Of a stretch of 43,983 nucleotides of DNA, positions 7,245 to 16,985 are shown piece by piece. Position numbers and translations under genes: made by a program. Source of the stretch: Fidelibacterota bacterium (GTDB taxonomy: Bacteria; Marinisomatota; Marinisomatia; Marinisomatales; S15-B10); contig PAYY01000011.1 in the NCBI GenBank assembly GCA_002715465.1, positions 1-43,983 of the forward strand. Reading direction: 5' to 3'. The notes beneath the pieces were generated by a model. The model was given only the letters and a program-made list of their open reading frames with translations, ran no database searches and was not told the origin of the DNA. Numbering within the stretch: the stretch's first letter is position 1; every line of letters starts with the position of its first letter.

Positions 7245-10215
7245 TTTCTATTTATATATCATTAAAAACCTATATTTTAAATCTTCTAGATTTTTAATTG
7301 TTACTACAATTCTTTTATCTATAAATGTTAATGCTCAAGATGAAATAGGAGAAGATTTTGAAGATATTGTATGGGTTTACCATGCTTATGGGGATTTGAG
7401 AAACTGGGGAAGTAATTATGGCCTTATTACAGGCAGCTCTACCAGTAAAACATGCTGTAGTTATATGTACTACCGTAACACATTTAATAACCCACAAAAT
7501 GCTTGGGTTATAGGTTTTGTCTTTGCTGTGGAAGATAATGTTATAGAGGCACACTCATTAAGTAATGGTCAGAGTTCTTTCTGGCCAGGTGGACCTCCTA
7601 TGGATTGGATGCCCGTAAAAGAATCTGCTCAAGAACATTTTAACCCTAAATCGGGCTATTCATCCTTTTTAGGCACTCCTTATGTTGCTTCGAGCGATAT
7701 TCCATCTACCTGGCCTTTGAAGGATGGAGAACCTTACTGGCCTGGCAGAATGAAGCCTGGATCAAGTGATGCGGATAAATATAATGAATTGGCACCATTT
7801 TCTGCCTCAGATAGAGACATATTTTATGCTTTTGATGATAGGAACAATGTTGGCAAAGATCCTCTCGGTTTACGAGTAGAAGTGATGAGTTATGATTATG
7901 GCGCAGCGTTTGCTGCCGGTATTATTTTCTATGATTATCTCATTATAAATACCAGTGATAAAGATATTAAAGATGGTTATGCGGGCTGGTATGCAAAACT
8001 TGGAATGGGTTTTAGTGACAACCTTGATTACTATTTAGGTTCACTAGATTCTGATCAAGATGGGGAAGTTGATGTAATCTATTCTTATGATCCCAAGTTC
8101 TATGATCCAAAAGGATGGAATACCAATACTCGTAACTTTGGTATGAAGATGGTGAAAAGCCCCCTTTCTCCTGATGGTGAAGAGCTCGGAATGACGGATT
8201 TCCATGTTTTTAAGGTTGACGATCAAGATATTGGTCCTAAAACTGATGAAGGTATGTGGCCTATAATTAGTAGTAATCCTGATGATCCAGATATAGAAGG
8301 TGATCCTTCTTTTTATTTTCATGGTGATAATGTTAGGATAGATGATACGGATTGGATTCCTGAAACCTATGAAGATGGGGCAATGTTTGGCTTTTTCATG
8401 ATGAGTGGTCCTTTTGATTTAGCTGCTGGTGATTCCACTAGGATCTCGGTTGGTTTTGTCCTTTCACCTGATAATGAAACGTTAAAAAATGATGTAAATT
8501 TAATGCAGGAGATGGCTGACAATGACTTTTTGGGTCCTTCACCTCCACCAGCGCCAGCGGTAACGGGTGTTGCTTCTGATGGAAAGGTAACTCTTTACTG
8601 GGACAATGGGGCAGAAACAGATCCAAATTTTGAAGGATATCGGGTTTTTAGAAAATATGGATCTTCAATTTTTCATCTTAATAAATGGGGTAAAGAGATC
8701 CTAAATTTAAAAGGTGATGTTGTAGGTCATATACCTCTAGCCCAATATGATAAAATAAATAATATAAAAGGTTCGGATCCGTTTGATCCATATATCAACC
8801 TTGGCTCAGATACTGGATTAAAGCATTCTTTTGTTGATACAAATGTAACGAATGGACTTCCCTACGTTTATGCTGTTACATCTTATAGTGGGCCATTATT
8901 AGAAAAAGAACTATCATCATTAGAAAGCCCAATAGGATCTAGAGGTGGTTTTGGCAATACAGCATATGTAGTTCCCTTTCAGGAAGCGATTGGTGTTATC
9001 GATGGTTCATCATCTGAGGATACCCTATTTCCAGTCGTCGACCTACAGCAATATCCCGATGATAGTTATTATATAAAGGTTAATTCCATATTGCCAAACC
9101 TATTTACAGGTCATGAGTATGAAGTTACCTTTACGGATACAGTTTTCTTTTTTGAAGATACCCTTTATGAGCAGGGTTTTAGTCTTTTTGATGTGGATTC
9201 TGGCGAGTTTTTAGTAGAAAACATGATGATCACGGATGAATCAGGTGATAATACGCCAATAGCGGGTGGTGTCAGATTAGATTTTTATGGTAGGGATGCA
9301 CAAGGTACAGATGCCATGTGGGTATATGGATCAACAGTAAAGGATGGTGCTGACTTTCCTTATTGGCATGCAAGAGCTTTTGGGCCTGCTGGTGATGATT
9401 TTTATGAAATAACAATAACGGAAGATACTCGTTCTGTTGAGGCTTCCAGTGGTTATGGTTCTTCTACATATCAGATTCCTCTTAGAATAATGAATGCTAC
9501 TACTGGAGAAGATCTTTCTTCAAATATGTTTGTTGTAGATATGATTGGAAAATTTACTGATGACGATGACAAATATGGTGGTTCCTCTGGATCATGGGAT
9601 CTATTACCAGGTGGAGCGAATTGGAATCCAATTCTATCGACAGGTACCACAACATATGAGAAAGATGCTGATAAAATTCTTGTTAAAAATGCTGAAGGAA
9701 AAAATCTTCTACTTATATATACCGTTCATCCTCCTGATGGAACTCCTCCCAGCATTGGAGATAAATTCTATGTAGGTCCAACAAATCCGTTCCCAAGAGG
9801 TCAAAGTTTTCGTTTCTCTACAATAAAATCAATTGTAGATCCAGACTTGGTTAAATCTGAACTTGACCAAGTGAGGGTTGTACCTAACCCATATTTGGCT
9901 TCAGCGGCTTGGGATATAGGTAGGGCAACTCGTAAACTTGCGTTTGTTAATCTCCCTCCAGAATGTACAATCGACATTTTCAATGTTGCTGGTGAGCATG
10001 TATATCAAATTGATCACAAAGGTGTCCGTTCACTGGGTACCCGTATAACCCCAGGGGCTGGTAGAGGATTTACCTATACAAGAGAAACAAAAGGTGTGCA
10101 TGAGTGGGAAATGATAAATAAGAACCAATTAGAAGTTGCTTCTGGTATGTATATTTATGTCGTTACTACACCTTCAGGTTATCAAACTACAGGCAAATTT
10201 GCCGTGATTAGGTAA
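7210..10215 (+). CDS. Large secreted protein with FN3-like region and Por-type C-terminal domain
   Basis: This 1001-aa protein starts at ATG 7210, inside the end of the preceding gene, because no ATG, GTG or TTG lies between there and the signal sequence (FLIVTTILLSINVNAQ, about residues 28-43). The N-terminal half contains a calcium-loop-like DSDQDGEVD near residue 280. From about residue 445, VASDGKVTLYWDNG and EGYRVFRK look like a fibronectin type III strand pair. The last ~110 residues (VRVVPNPY to SGMYIYVVTTP to FAVIR) form a Por-secretion-type sorting domain. It lies 4 nt before a PorV-like gene. Proteins of this architecture are abundant in Marinimicrobia-like genomes and have no assigned function; a surface structural or adhesive role is inferred. 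Confidence 0.78.
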   Translation: MLKLSVYLKTSNFYLYIIKNLYFKSSRFLIVTTILLSINVNAQDEIGEDFEDIVWVYHAYGDLRNWGSNYGLITGSSTSKTCCSYMYYRNTFNNPQNAWVIGFVFAVEDNVIEAHSLSNGQSSFWPGGPPMDWMPVKESAQEHFNPKSGYSSFLGTPYVASSDIPSTWPLKDGEPYWPGRMKPGSSDADKYNELAPFSASDRDIFYAFDDRNNVGKDPLGLRVEVMSYDYGAAFAAGIIFYDYLIINTSDKDIKDGYAGWYAKLGMGFSDNLDYYLGSLDSDQDGEVDVIYSYDPKFYDPKGWNTNTRNFGMKMVKSPLSPDGEELGMTDFHVFKVDDQDIGPKTDEGMWPIISSNPDDPDIEGDPSFYFHGDNVRIDDTDWIPETYEDGAMFGFFMMSGPFDLAAGDSTRISVGFVLSPDNETLKNDVNLMQEMADNDFLGPSPPPAPAVTGVASDGKVTLYWDNGAETDPNFEGYRVFRKYGSSIFHLNKWGKEILNLKGDVVGHIPLAQYDKINNIKGSDPFDPYINLGSDTGLKHSFVDTNVTNGLPYVYAVTSYSGPLLEKELSSLESPIGSRGGFGNTAYVVPFQEAIGVIDGSSSEDTLFPVVDLQQYPDDSYYIKVNSILPNLFTGHEYEVTFTDTVFFFEDTLYEQGFSLFDVDSGEFLVENMMITDESGDNTPIAGGVRLDFYGRDAQGTDAMWVYGSTVKDGADFPYWHARAFGPAGDDFYEITITEDTRSVEASSGYGSSTYQIPLRIMNATTGEDLSSNMFVVDMIGKFTDDDDKYGGSSGSWDLLPGGANWNPILSTGTTTYEKDADKILVKNAEGKNLLLIYTVHPPDGTPPSIGDKFYVGPTNPFPRGQSFRFSTIKSIVDPDLVKSELDQVRVVPNPYLASAAWDIGRATRKLAFVNLPPECTIDIFNVAGEHVYQIDHKGVRSLGTRITPGAGRGFTYTRETKGVHEWEMINKNQLEVASGMYIYVVTTPSGYQTTGKFAVIR

Positions 10216-10219
10216 AATT

Positions 10220-11284
10220 ATGAGAAAATTTGCAACATTTTTATTTTTCACTATTTTCTTTAATATTCTATTTTCTCAAGATGACCAGAATGTTCTTCCT
10301 CCTCCTGAAGTTGAGCCAAAGACTTCTAAAGTTGGTACAGCAGCTGCAACATTCTTGAAAATTCCTGTTGGTGCTAGAGAATCTGCAATGGGAGGTGCAT
10401 TTGTAACCTTGGCTTCTGGTCCTACTTCTGCATTTTGGAACCCTGCAGGTTTAGCATTATCTGAAGAATTTCAATTATCTTTAATGCAGAATAAATGGAT
10501 TGTTGAATTATCGCACTTATTTGCCGGCCTGTCACTTCCTTTTGCTGGCGGTGGCATTGGCCTTAGTGTTATTTCTTTGTCAAGTGATCCGATAGAAATA
10601 ACTACTATTGAAGAACCTTCTGGCACTGGGTATTATTATAATTATTCTGATTTAGCTGTAGGCCTAAGTTATGGTCGGAATTTAACAGATAGATTTTCTC
10701 TTGGGACCACCATTAAGCTTATTCAAGAAAGGATATATCATGAATCTGCTCATGCTGTAGCCGTTGATATAGGGACTATCTTAAGAACAAATTTTTATGG
10801 TTTTATTATAGGAATGAATCTATCAAACTTTGGTACCGATATGCGATTTACAGGAAGAGACTTAGATGTTCCATACCGTAGAACTATTGGTTTAGCTGAA
10901 CAGGAGAGTCCTGCTTATGAAGTTCAAGCTAGTTTGAATACAATTCATTGGAGAATACCTACAAATTTCAGCTTTGGTGTTGCAACAGATGTATTATCCT
11001 TAAGAGATGCGAATGAACAACTGGAGAATCAAAATAATTCAAGCCTTTGGTTAAGTCTAGTTGGAAATTATCCTAATGACGGAGATTTCAGTTTTCGTTT
11101 AGGATCAGAATTTGAATATCGCGAACTATTTTTCTTGCGTGCTGGATATAGATTAGAGGAATATAGAAGCTATCCTACTTTTGGGTTCGGTGTGAATATT
11201 TCAGGAATTAATGTTGATTACTCATATGCAGATATGGGAGTTTTTAATTCTGTTAATATGTTTTCAATTTTAATTGATTTTTAA
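10220..11284 (+). CDS. PorV/PorQ family outer-membrane beta-barrel protein
   Basis: This 354-aa protein starts with the signal peptide MRKFATFLFFTIFFNILFSQ. The family signature follows: AATFLKIPVGARESAMGGAF, then ASGPTSAFWNPAGLA. The rest is amphipathic beta strands ending VNMFSILIDF, an aromatic-ending barrel strand. This matches PorV/PorQ (UPF0164-like) proteins of the FadL-related barrel fold. In T9SS bacteria, PorV escorts CTD-bearing cargo to the attachment complex. Its gene is almost fused to that of a CTD protein, so a cargo-partner pairing is plausible. Many genomes carry several paralogues, and this need not be the main PorV. Confidence 0.87.
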   Translation: MRKFATFLFFTIFFNILFSQDDQNVLPPPEVEPKTSKVGTAAATFLKIPVGARESAMGGAFVTLASGPTSAFWNPAGLALSEEFQLSLMQNKWIVELSHLFAGLSLPFAGGGIGLSVISLSSDPIEITTIEEPSGTGYYYNYSDLAVGLSYGRNLTDRFSLGTTIKLIQERIYHESAHAVAVDIGTILRTNFYGFIIGMNLSNFGTDMRFTGRDLDVPYRRTIGLAEQESPAYEVQASLNTIHWRIPTNFSFGVATDVLSLRDANEQLENQNNSSLWLSLVGNYPNDGDFSFRLGSEFEYRELFFLRAGYRLEEYRSYPTFGFGVNISGINVDYSYADMGVFNSVNMFSILIDF

Positions 11285-11424
11285 AATATCATTATATTTG
11301 CTTTTTTAAGTTTTTTCTTGGTCTTATAGAATAATAGCACTAAAATCAACAATGTTTGGCGGGTGGTTGCTACATATATAGCTATTTCCACTACGTATAA
11401 TTATTAATGAATGGAGGAAATGTG

Positions 11425-13173
11425 ATGAAGAATACTGTTATAATCAGTGCTTTATCCCTCATGATGGCTTCTGGCTTAGTTGCTCAGACCAATCTCTATA
11501 CATTAGAGGGTACTGCAACTTACGGCGGCCATATGGGTGACATTAATGGTGATGGCTATGATGACATAGTCTCAGGAAGTCAAAACCCTTTTGGCTCTAA
11601 TATCATTTCAGTTTGGACTATAGATGAATTTGGTCTTGATGCTGATGTTGATTTAGTGATCACTGGAAGTACAGGTGCAATGTTTGGAACAGCTGTAGCT
11701 GTTGGTGACATTAATGGCGATGATATCGCTGATATCGCAGTTAGTGCTTCTAAAGATACTGTAGCTGATATTCCAGGTGTTGGAGCTGTCTATATCTATT
11801 ATGGTAGTAGCACTATTACTGATAATGACACTCTTCATGCAGATGATGCTGATGAAGTCATAACAAGAAAAACAGCCATCGCTAATGAATGGTATGGTTG
11901 GAATCTCGCAATTGGTGACTTCAATGATGATGGCGATGGAGACCTTGCAATTGGTGGTTTATACACCGATGGTCTTCGTGGAAGAATTGAAATTCGTTTA
12001 GGCCCAGATGTAGCTGATACCTCTTACGCAACAGGTGATACTGTTGCTGGTGGCTATGATCATATTCTTAATGGATTTGCTGATTCAACGAAATCAGCTC
12101 CTGTTTGGGGTACTGGTCCTGGTTATTTTGCCGGTGGTGCACTGGATGTTGGCGACTTTAATGGCGATGGTGCAGACGATATTTTTACCAGTAATTATGG
12201 ATATGGTTTTGGTGGAGAATTTGCTGACAATAACCAGCCTGGAATGTTGTCTGTTTATCTTGGTGGTGATGATGCTGATGAGCTTGCAGACCATTATATG
12301 ATTGCCCCAGCAAATATAGTTGCACTTGAAAAATATCTATATTTTGGATACAGAGCAATCAATGCTGGCGATGTTAATAATGATGGTACAGATGATTACC
12401 TTGGTGCATCTCATTCATGGGGTGTTGCAATGCTTTGGTCTGGTGAAAGAGGACTTGGCCAGGCTGATACATCAGGCGTAAATACTTCAGCTGCTCTTGA
12501 CAGAGAGCCTTTGGTCACTATTATTGAGCCAGGTGCAACATATGGATATAATTCATCAACATTTAATATGGTAGGAGCTCTTGGTGATATTAATGGTGAT
12601 GGTTATGATGATTTTGCTGTTGGTAATACTGCAGATTCAACAGAATCTTCTACTGGTAAGAATGGTGATGGATCAGTCCATATTTTTCTTGGCGGAAAAG
12701 GACCACTGGGTACAGCTGATGTAGTTATGTATGGCTCAGATGCTGAAGGTCTTGGTGCTGGAATGTGGTCAGTAGGTGATGTCGATGATGATGGATTAGA
12801 TGATTTTGCAGTTTCAGCTGTTACAGCTGGTAAAATCTATATCTACAGTGGTGCAGGATTAGTTGCTGGTATTGCAGATGCTGATTTAGTACCAACTGGT
12901 TTTACTCTGTCACAAAACTTTCCAAATCCATTTAACCCAAACACAGAAATTGCTTATGAGATTCCTGCTGATGCATTAGTTACTCTTAAGGTATACAATA
13001 TGCTAGGTCAAGAAGTAAGCACTGTTGTTAATAAAGTTCAGACTGCTGGTGTGCATAATGTTTCATGGAGTGGTCTTAACAATAATGGAGAAATGGTAGC
13101 ATCTGGTGTTTACACCTACGTCCTTGACGTTGATGGAGCAAGATTGTCTCGTAAAATGCTACTTGTTCGCTAA
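11425..13173 (+). CDS. FG-GAP repeat surface protein with T9SS sorting domain
   Basis: This 582-aa protein has a signal peptide (ISALSLMMASGLVAQ). Seven FG-GAP calcium loops are visible: GDINGDGYDDIV, GDINGDDIADIAV, GDFNDDGDGDLAIG, GDFNGDGADDIFT, GDVNNDGTDDYLG, GDINGDGYDDFAVG and GDVDDDGLDDFAVS. That is the blade number of an integrin-alpha-like propeller. It ends in a sorting domain (FPNPFNPNTEIAYEI, then SGVYTYVL, KMLLVR). GGAGG lies 7 nt before the ATG at 11425, preferred over an ATG at 11407. The gene has its own 140-nt upstream spacer and a strong terminator. Its GGT/GAT-rich codon choice differs from the AT-richer genes downstream and suggests high expression. It is probably an abundant surface protein. 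Confidence 0.88.
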   Translation: MKNTVIISALSLMMASGLVAQTNLYTLEGTATYGGHMGDINGDGYDDIVSGSQNPFGSNIISVWTIDEFGLDADVDLVITGSTGAMFGTAVAVGDINGDDIADIAVSASKDTVADIPGVGAVYIYYGSSTITDNDTLHADDADEVITRKTAIANEWYGWNLAIGDFNDDGDGDLAIGGLYTDGLRGRIEIRLGPDVADTSYATGDTVAGGYDHILNGFADSTKSAPVWGTGPGYFAGGALDVGDFNGDGADDIFTSNYGYGFGGEFADNNQPGMLSVYLGGDDADELADHYMIAPANIVALEKYLYFGYRAINAGDVNNDGTDDYLGASHSWGVAMLWSGERGLGQADTSGVNTSAALDREPLVTIIEPGATYGYNSSTFNMVGALGDINGDGYDDFAVGNTADSTESSTGKNGDGSVHIFLGGKGPLGTADVVMYGSDAEGLGAGMWSVGDVDDDGLDDFAVSAVTAGKIYIYSGAGLVAGIADADLVPTGFTLSQNFPNPFNPNTEIAYEIPADALVTLKVYNMLGQEVSTVVNKVQTAGVHNVSWSGLNNNGEMVASGVYTYVLDVDGARLSRKMLLVR

Positions 13174-13240
13174 TTACAGTTAATATTTTCTTTTTTAGAT
13201 TTATTAAATAATCTAATTAAGTTATATTATAGTATTATAT

Positions 13241-13280
13241 ATAAGGTGCTAGAGAAGTCCTCTGGCACCTTATTTTTTTT
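13241..13280 (+). terminator. Strong Rho-independent terminator or attenuator
   Basis: A 14-bp stem (ATAAGGTGCTAGAG with CTCTGGCACCTTAT, one T-G wobble) with a five-base loop AAGTC is followed by eight T. It closes the FG-GAP gene. It also ends only 18 nt before the ATG of the next gene, with that gene's GGAG ribosome site in between. Confidence 0.93.
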
Positions 13281-13298
13281 CAAATTTTGGAGATAGAA

Positions 13299-16200
13299 AT
13301 GAAAAAAAACATTTTAATTATATTTTTTTCTCTTTTGGCTGTCCCATTAGTCTCAGAATCAAATGACGATTGGCCTATGTGGCGTAAAGACAAGCATAAT
13401 ACGGGAATATCTCCAATTATTGGTCCATTTATTGACCCTTCTATTAGATGGAAATTCTTTTTAGGTGGTTCAGTTAATCAGTCAGTTATATTTGATGTCA
13501 ATTCTGATGGAAAAAATGAAAATATTCTTCTAGCAGGTGGTAAAATATTAGTATTAAAAAATGATGGAACTCTTTTATGGGAGACTTCACCTTCAGCAAT
13601 TACAAGAATTGAAGGTGTCTATGATTTTGATAATGACGGGAAATTTGAGATATTGGCATCTAGTTCTTCTCCTCCAACATTACTCATTTATTCTGGCGAT
13701 ACAGGTAATATTTCATGGAAATATGTATTTGATGAGCCGGCCCAAGGTGTTGGGTCTTATGGTATTGTTGTGGATGACCTTGATAATTCATCTGATGGAA
13801 TATTGGAAATTTTTTGTTGGCCATCAATAAGTCCTCATGGTATAGCTTTTTCCTTTTCTTCAGGTGTTTCTTCAGGAAAAGAAATTTGGAGAGCATATGC
13901 GAATGAACCTGGTGACGGATATATTGCACCAGTAGCTTCAGCTGATATTGATGCTGATGGAGAAACGGAGGTTGTTATTGCTACTCTTGGAAGCATATAT
14001 ATATATAATGGTTCTACCGGAAAAACAGAGACTAGGTTTGCCTTTAAAGGTGGAAAATCAGGGAGAAATTATGGCAAATTAAATATACTGAATATAGATG
14101 ATGATGAATATCTTGAAGTTGTCATGCTTGCGGATAATCTAGATGAACATATATCTGTTATAGATCAGGTTGAATCGGGATTTTATCTTCGCTGGAATAA
14201 ATATTATGAGTATAGTTATCCTGAAGATAATAAAGAACTAAAGTTTTCTCTGAATTCTATATCTGATTTTGACCAAGATGGAAATATAGAAATTGTTGGG
14301 TCTATTTATAATGATACTGGAGATAACAGTTGGCACCTTATGGTGTTTGATGCATTAAGTGGAGATGTTAAACTTGATCTTCCTGGGTACTATTATTGGG
14401 GTGCTGAAGATATTGATTCGGATGGAGTGATGGAGATAATAGCTGGTGAAGAGACTTCAAGAAGACCAAGTAATGGAAATTTAGTAGCTCTTGAAGGTGA
14501 CAACGAATATGCTACTAAGTGGTCAGGGTCAGATTATTCAGTAATGATGAATCCATTCCCAAATAAAGGCTCTAATATTAATTCTACCAATGGGACTCCA
14601 GAAGTTTATATAATGGATTACGATAATGATGAAGTGTCAGAAATGTTATTTTATAGAGCAGGAAGTATTATTGTAGCTGATGGTAGTTCTTCAAATCTTA
14701 AAGATGAAGTAAGTTTAAAAACTTCTTCTCAATCATTTAATCTTATTTCAATAGGTGATTTGGGGGGCGTAGATGAATCAATGGAATTCATTTTGACTGG
14801 TTCTGATGGAATCCTGCGAGTGTTAACAGAATCTGGAAATGAAATTATTTCTAAAGAAGTTGGTACCTATAGACAAGGTAAACCCATAGTTGCAGATTTA
14901 GATTCTGACGGCAATAAAGAGGTGCTTATTCAAGATGCTTCAGGAAAAATTAATGTTCTTTCCTATGACGCCTCTAGTTCTCAAGGAGCACCAGATTTAA
15001 TTTGGACTTTCCAAGGGTTTGGGAAAATGGCTAAATATTTTAGATCCTTCACACCACTTGTTTCAGATCTAGAAGGGGATGGGAAGAAAGAAATTATTGT
15101 GGCCAGTACATCAAGCCAAACTTCTTTTTCCAATAAAAAGGATTTTATTAATCCAGGTCTTTACAACCCTCGCCTTTCGGAAGAATTACATGAATTAGAT
15201 CGAGGTAATTTTAAAAAACTTTCTAGTATAGGTAATACACTTGTTATCTTAGATCACACAGGATCTGTAAAGAGGCAAATAGTTCTTCCCGATCAACCTT
15301 TTGAATGGAATGTAGGAAATTTTGATGGGGATGAAGTACTTGATATTTTTGTCAGTTATTACGCTGGGGGAATTCATGTAGGCCATACTAGGGTTTATTC
15401 TGGAAAAGAAGAATTAGGAATGCTATGGGAAAGTGACATAGCACCCTATTCAGGTTATGCTGTTATCTATGATATTGACTTAGATGGTATAGATGACATA
15501 ATAATTCGTGAGCATTTTGATCTCAGAGTAATGAGTGGTGTTGATGGAAAAGATTTAATACCAATAAAAAGTGTTGGAGGATATCACACCCCTATTCTTA
15601 TGGATGTTAACAATGATGGAGATTATGAGATCATCAATGGTGGTGGTTATCTTACTGTATTAGTCAATGATATTCTTAGGGGACAAGAGGGAGGAGGAGC
15701 TAAAGACGGAAATGTATGGGTCGATGATTTTGAAGTGACTTCTGGAGATTTCCCAGTTTGGAATGGTGGATTTGAAAATGACAATGATTATAACGGTAAA
15801 GCGGATCATTGGGAGGATGCCTGGGTGTCGGATCCAGAAGGTGCTTATACTAGTATCGATCGAACTCAATCATATTCTGGTAGTAGTTCTTTAAAAATCA
15901 CAACAAAAGGGACGCAAGATTATATTTATAATTATCAATCACATGTCTCAGGTTTTGAAGTAGGAAAATCTTATTCATTTAAAGCAATGATGAAAACAGA
16001 TATTTCTTCTAATCCAAATAGTTCAGCATTTATATACGCAAGAGCGGCTGATAGTAACTGGGGTTTCATTAGTCATAGTGTTAGCAATCAACTTAATGGC
16101 CTAAATGATTGGACTGAACTTACCCTTGATTTTAATGTACCTGATAATACACACTTTTTTAATTTAGAATGCGTTATTCTTAGAGGTGGAGAAGGTTCAT

Positions 16201-16967
16201 ATGAAGGTCCACTTGCATGTCCAGTAATTTGGCAAAATAACACTGGATACAATGATGCCTATGCGAGAATGCCAGGAACCGCAGATTCTGATGGAGATGG
16301 AATACCTGATATTCTTGTTAGCAGTACAACTGGAGTACTTACACTTTATGATGGTTCCAATGGTGGTAGCAAATGGAGTTATAATTTAGGAACTACGGCT
16401 TCAGATATTGTATCTGCTGATATAGATAAAGATCATAGATATGAATATATATTTGGTGGTACAGATGGATATTTATATGCTATGAATGGAGAGAAAACAT
16501 CTCGAAAAATTGTTGTTAAATACAATGTTGGTAGTGAGGTCGGAGACCCAATTATTGCTGATCTTGATCAAGATGGAAGAATGGAGGTTCTTTTCTCCGC
16601 ATCTGATGGTTATTTGTATGCTCTAGAGGATGATATTACCACTATAAATATAGATGATAGCAACAGCAAAAAAATTCTACCCGATAGAATTGGAGTTAAA
16701 CTCGGAGATATATTTCCAAACCCCTTTAATTCTTCAACTGTTATACGTTTTGATAGCAAAACAGATAGAGATATTACAATGGACTTATATGCAATTAATG
16801 GTAGAAAAGTAAATACTCTTTATGAAGGAAGAATCTCAAGTGGTACCCATAGGGTAAATTGGGATGGACGTGACTCATTTGGTTCAGAAGTATCATCAGG
16901 AATCTATCTTGTAGTATTAAATGATGGGTTAAATGTCCAAACTAAAAGAATTGCTCTAATTCGCTAG
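13299..16967 (+). CDS. Secreted FG-GAP/VCBS propeller with carbohydrate-binding module and sorting domain
   Basis: This 1222-aa protein has a signal peptide (ILIIFFSLLAVPLVS). GGAG lies 6 nt before the ATG at 13299. The mature part begins DWPMWRKDKHNTGIS, a motif typical of PQQ/FG-GAP propellers. Many DxDxDG loops follow (DFDNDGKFEI, DIDADGETEV, DFDQDGNIEI, DLEGDGKKEI, DINNDGDYEI-like). At about residues 821-970, NGGFENDNDYNGKADHW and SGSSSLKITTKG mark a CBM4/9-type carbohydrate-binding jelly roll inserted before the last blades. The end (IFPNPFNSSTVIRF, SSGIYLVVL, RIALIR) is a T9SS sorting domain. It is closely similar to the propeller lipoprotein gene at 23738. It opens the long operon and is probably the outer-surface glycan-capture component. 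Confidence 0.86.
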   Translation: MKKNILIIFFSLLAVPLVSESNDDWPMWRKDKHNTGISPIIGPFIDPSIRWKFFLGGSVNQSVIFDVNSDGKNENILLAGGKILVLKNDGTLLWETSPSAITRIEGVYDFDNDGKFEILASSSSPPTLLIYSGDTGNISWKYVFDEPAQGVGSYGIVVDDLDNSSDGILEIFCWPSISPHGIAFSFSSGVSSGKEIWRAYANEPGDGYIAPVASADIDADGETEVVIATLGSIYIYNGSTGKTETRFAFKGGKSGRNYGKLNILNIDDDEYLEVVMLADNLDEHISVIDQVESGFYLRWNKYYEYSYPEDNKELKFSLNSISDFDQDGNIEIVGSIYNDTGDNSWHLMVFDALSGDVKLDLPGYYYWGAEDIDSDGVMEIIAGEETSRRPSNGNLVALEGDNEYATKWSGSDYSVMMNPFPNKGSNINSTNGTPEVYIMDYDNDEVSEMLFYRAGSIIVADGSSSNLKDEVSLKTSSQSFNLISIGDLGGVDESMEFILTGSDGILRVLTESGNEIISKEVGTYRQGKPIVADLDSDGNKEVLIQDASGKINVLSYDASSSQGAPDLIWTFQGFGKMAKYFRSFTPLVSDLEGDGKKEIIVASTSSQTSFSNKKDFINPGLYNPRLSEELHELDRGNFKKLSSIGNTLVILDHTGSVKRQIVLPDQPFEWNVGNFDGDEVLDIFVSYYAGGIHVGHTRVYSGKEELGMLWESDIAPYSGYAVIYDIDLDGIDDIIIREHFDLRVMSGVDGKDLIPIKSVGGYHTPILMDVNNDGDYEIINGGGYLTVLVNDILRGQEGGGAKDGNVWVDDFEVTSGDFPVWNGGFENDNDYNGKADHWEDAWVSDPEGAYTSIDRTQSYSGSSSLKITTKGTQDYIYNYQSHVSGFEVGKSYSFKAMMKTDISSNPNSSAFIYARAADSNWGFISHSVSNQLNGLNDWTELTLDFNVPDNTHFFNLECVILRGGEGSYEGPLACPVIWQNNTGYNDAYARMPGTADSDGDGIPDILVSSTTGVLTLYDGSNGGSKWSYNLGTTASDIVSADIDKDHRYEYIFGGTDGYLYAMNGEKTSRKIVVKYNVGSEVGDPIIADLDQDGRMEVLFSASDGYLYALEDDITTINIDDSNSKKILPDRIGVKLGDIFPNPFNSSTVIRFDSKTDRDITMDLYAINGRKVNTLYEGRISSGTHRVNWDGRDSFGSEVSSGIYLVVLNDGLNVQTKRIALIR

Positions 16968-16985
16968 TAACTGTTATTTTTATTG

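Noticed and set aside
11367..11401. TTGCTA and TATAAT before the FG-GAP gene as a promoter
   Set aside because: The spacing of 23 nt is too long for a sigma-70-type promoter; a real one is likely nearby but I cannot place it.
12035..12301. Open frame of 88 codons in another plus-strand frame
   Set aside because: It overlaps the FG-GAP gene, and its composition reflects the GATGGT-rich repeats.
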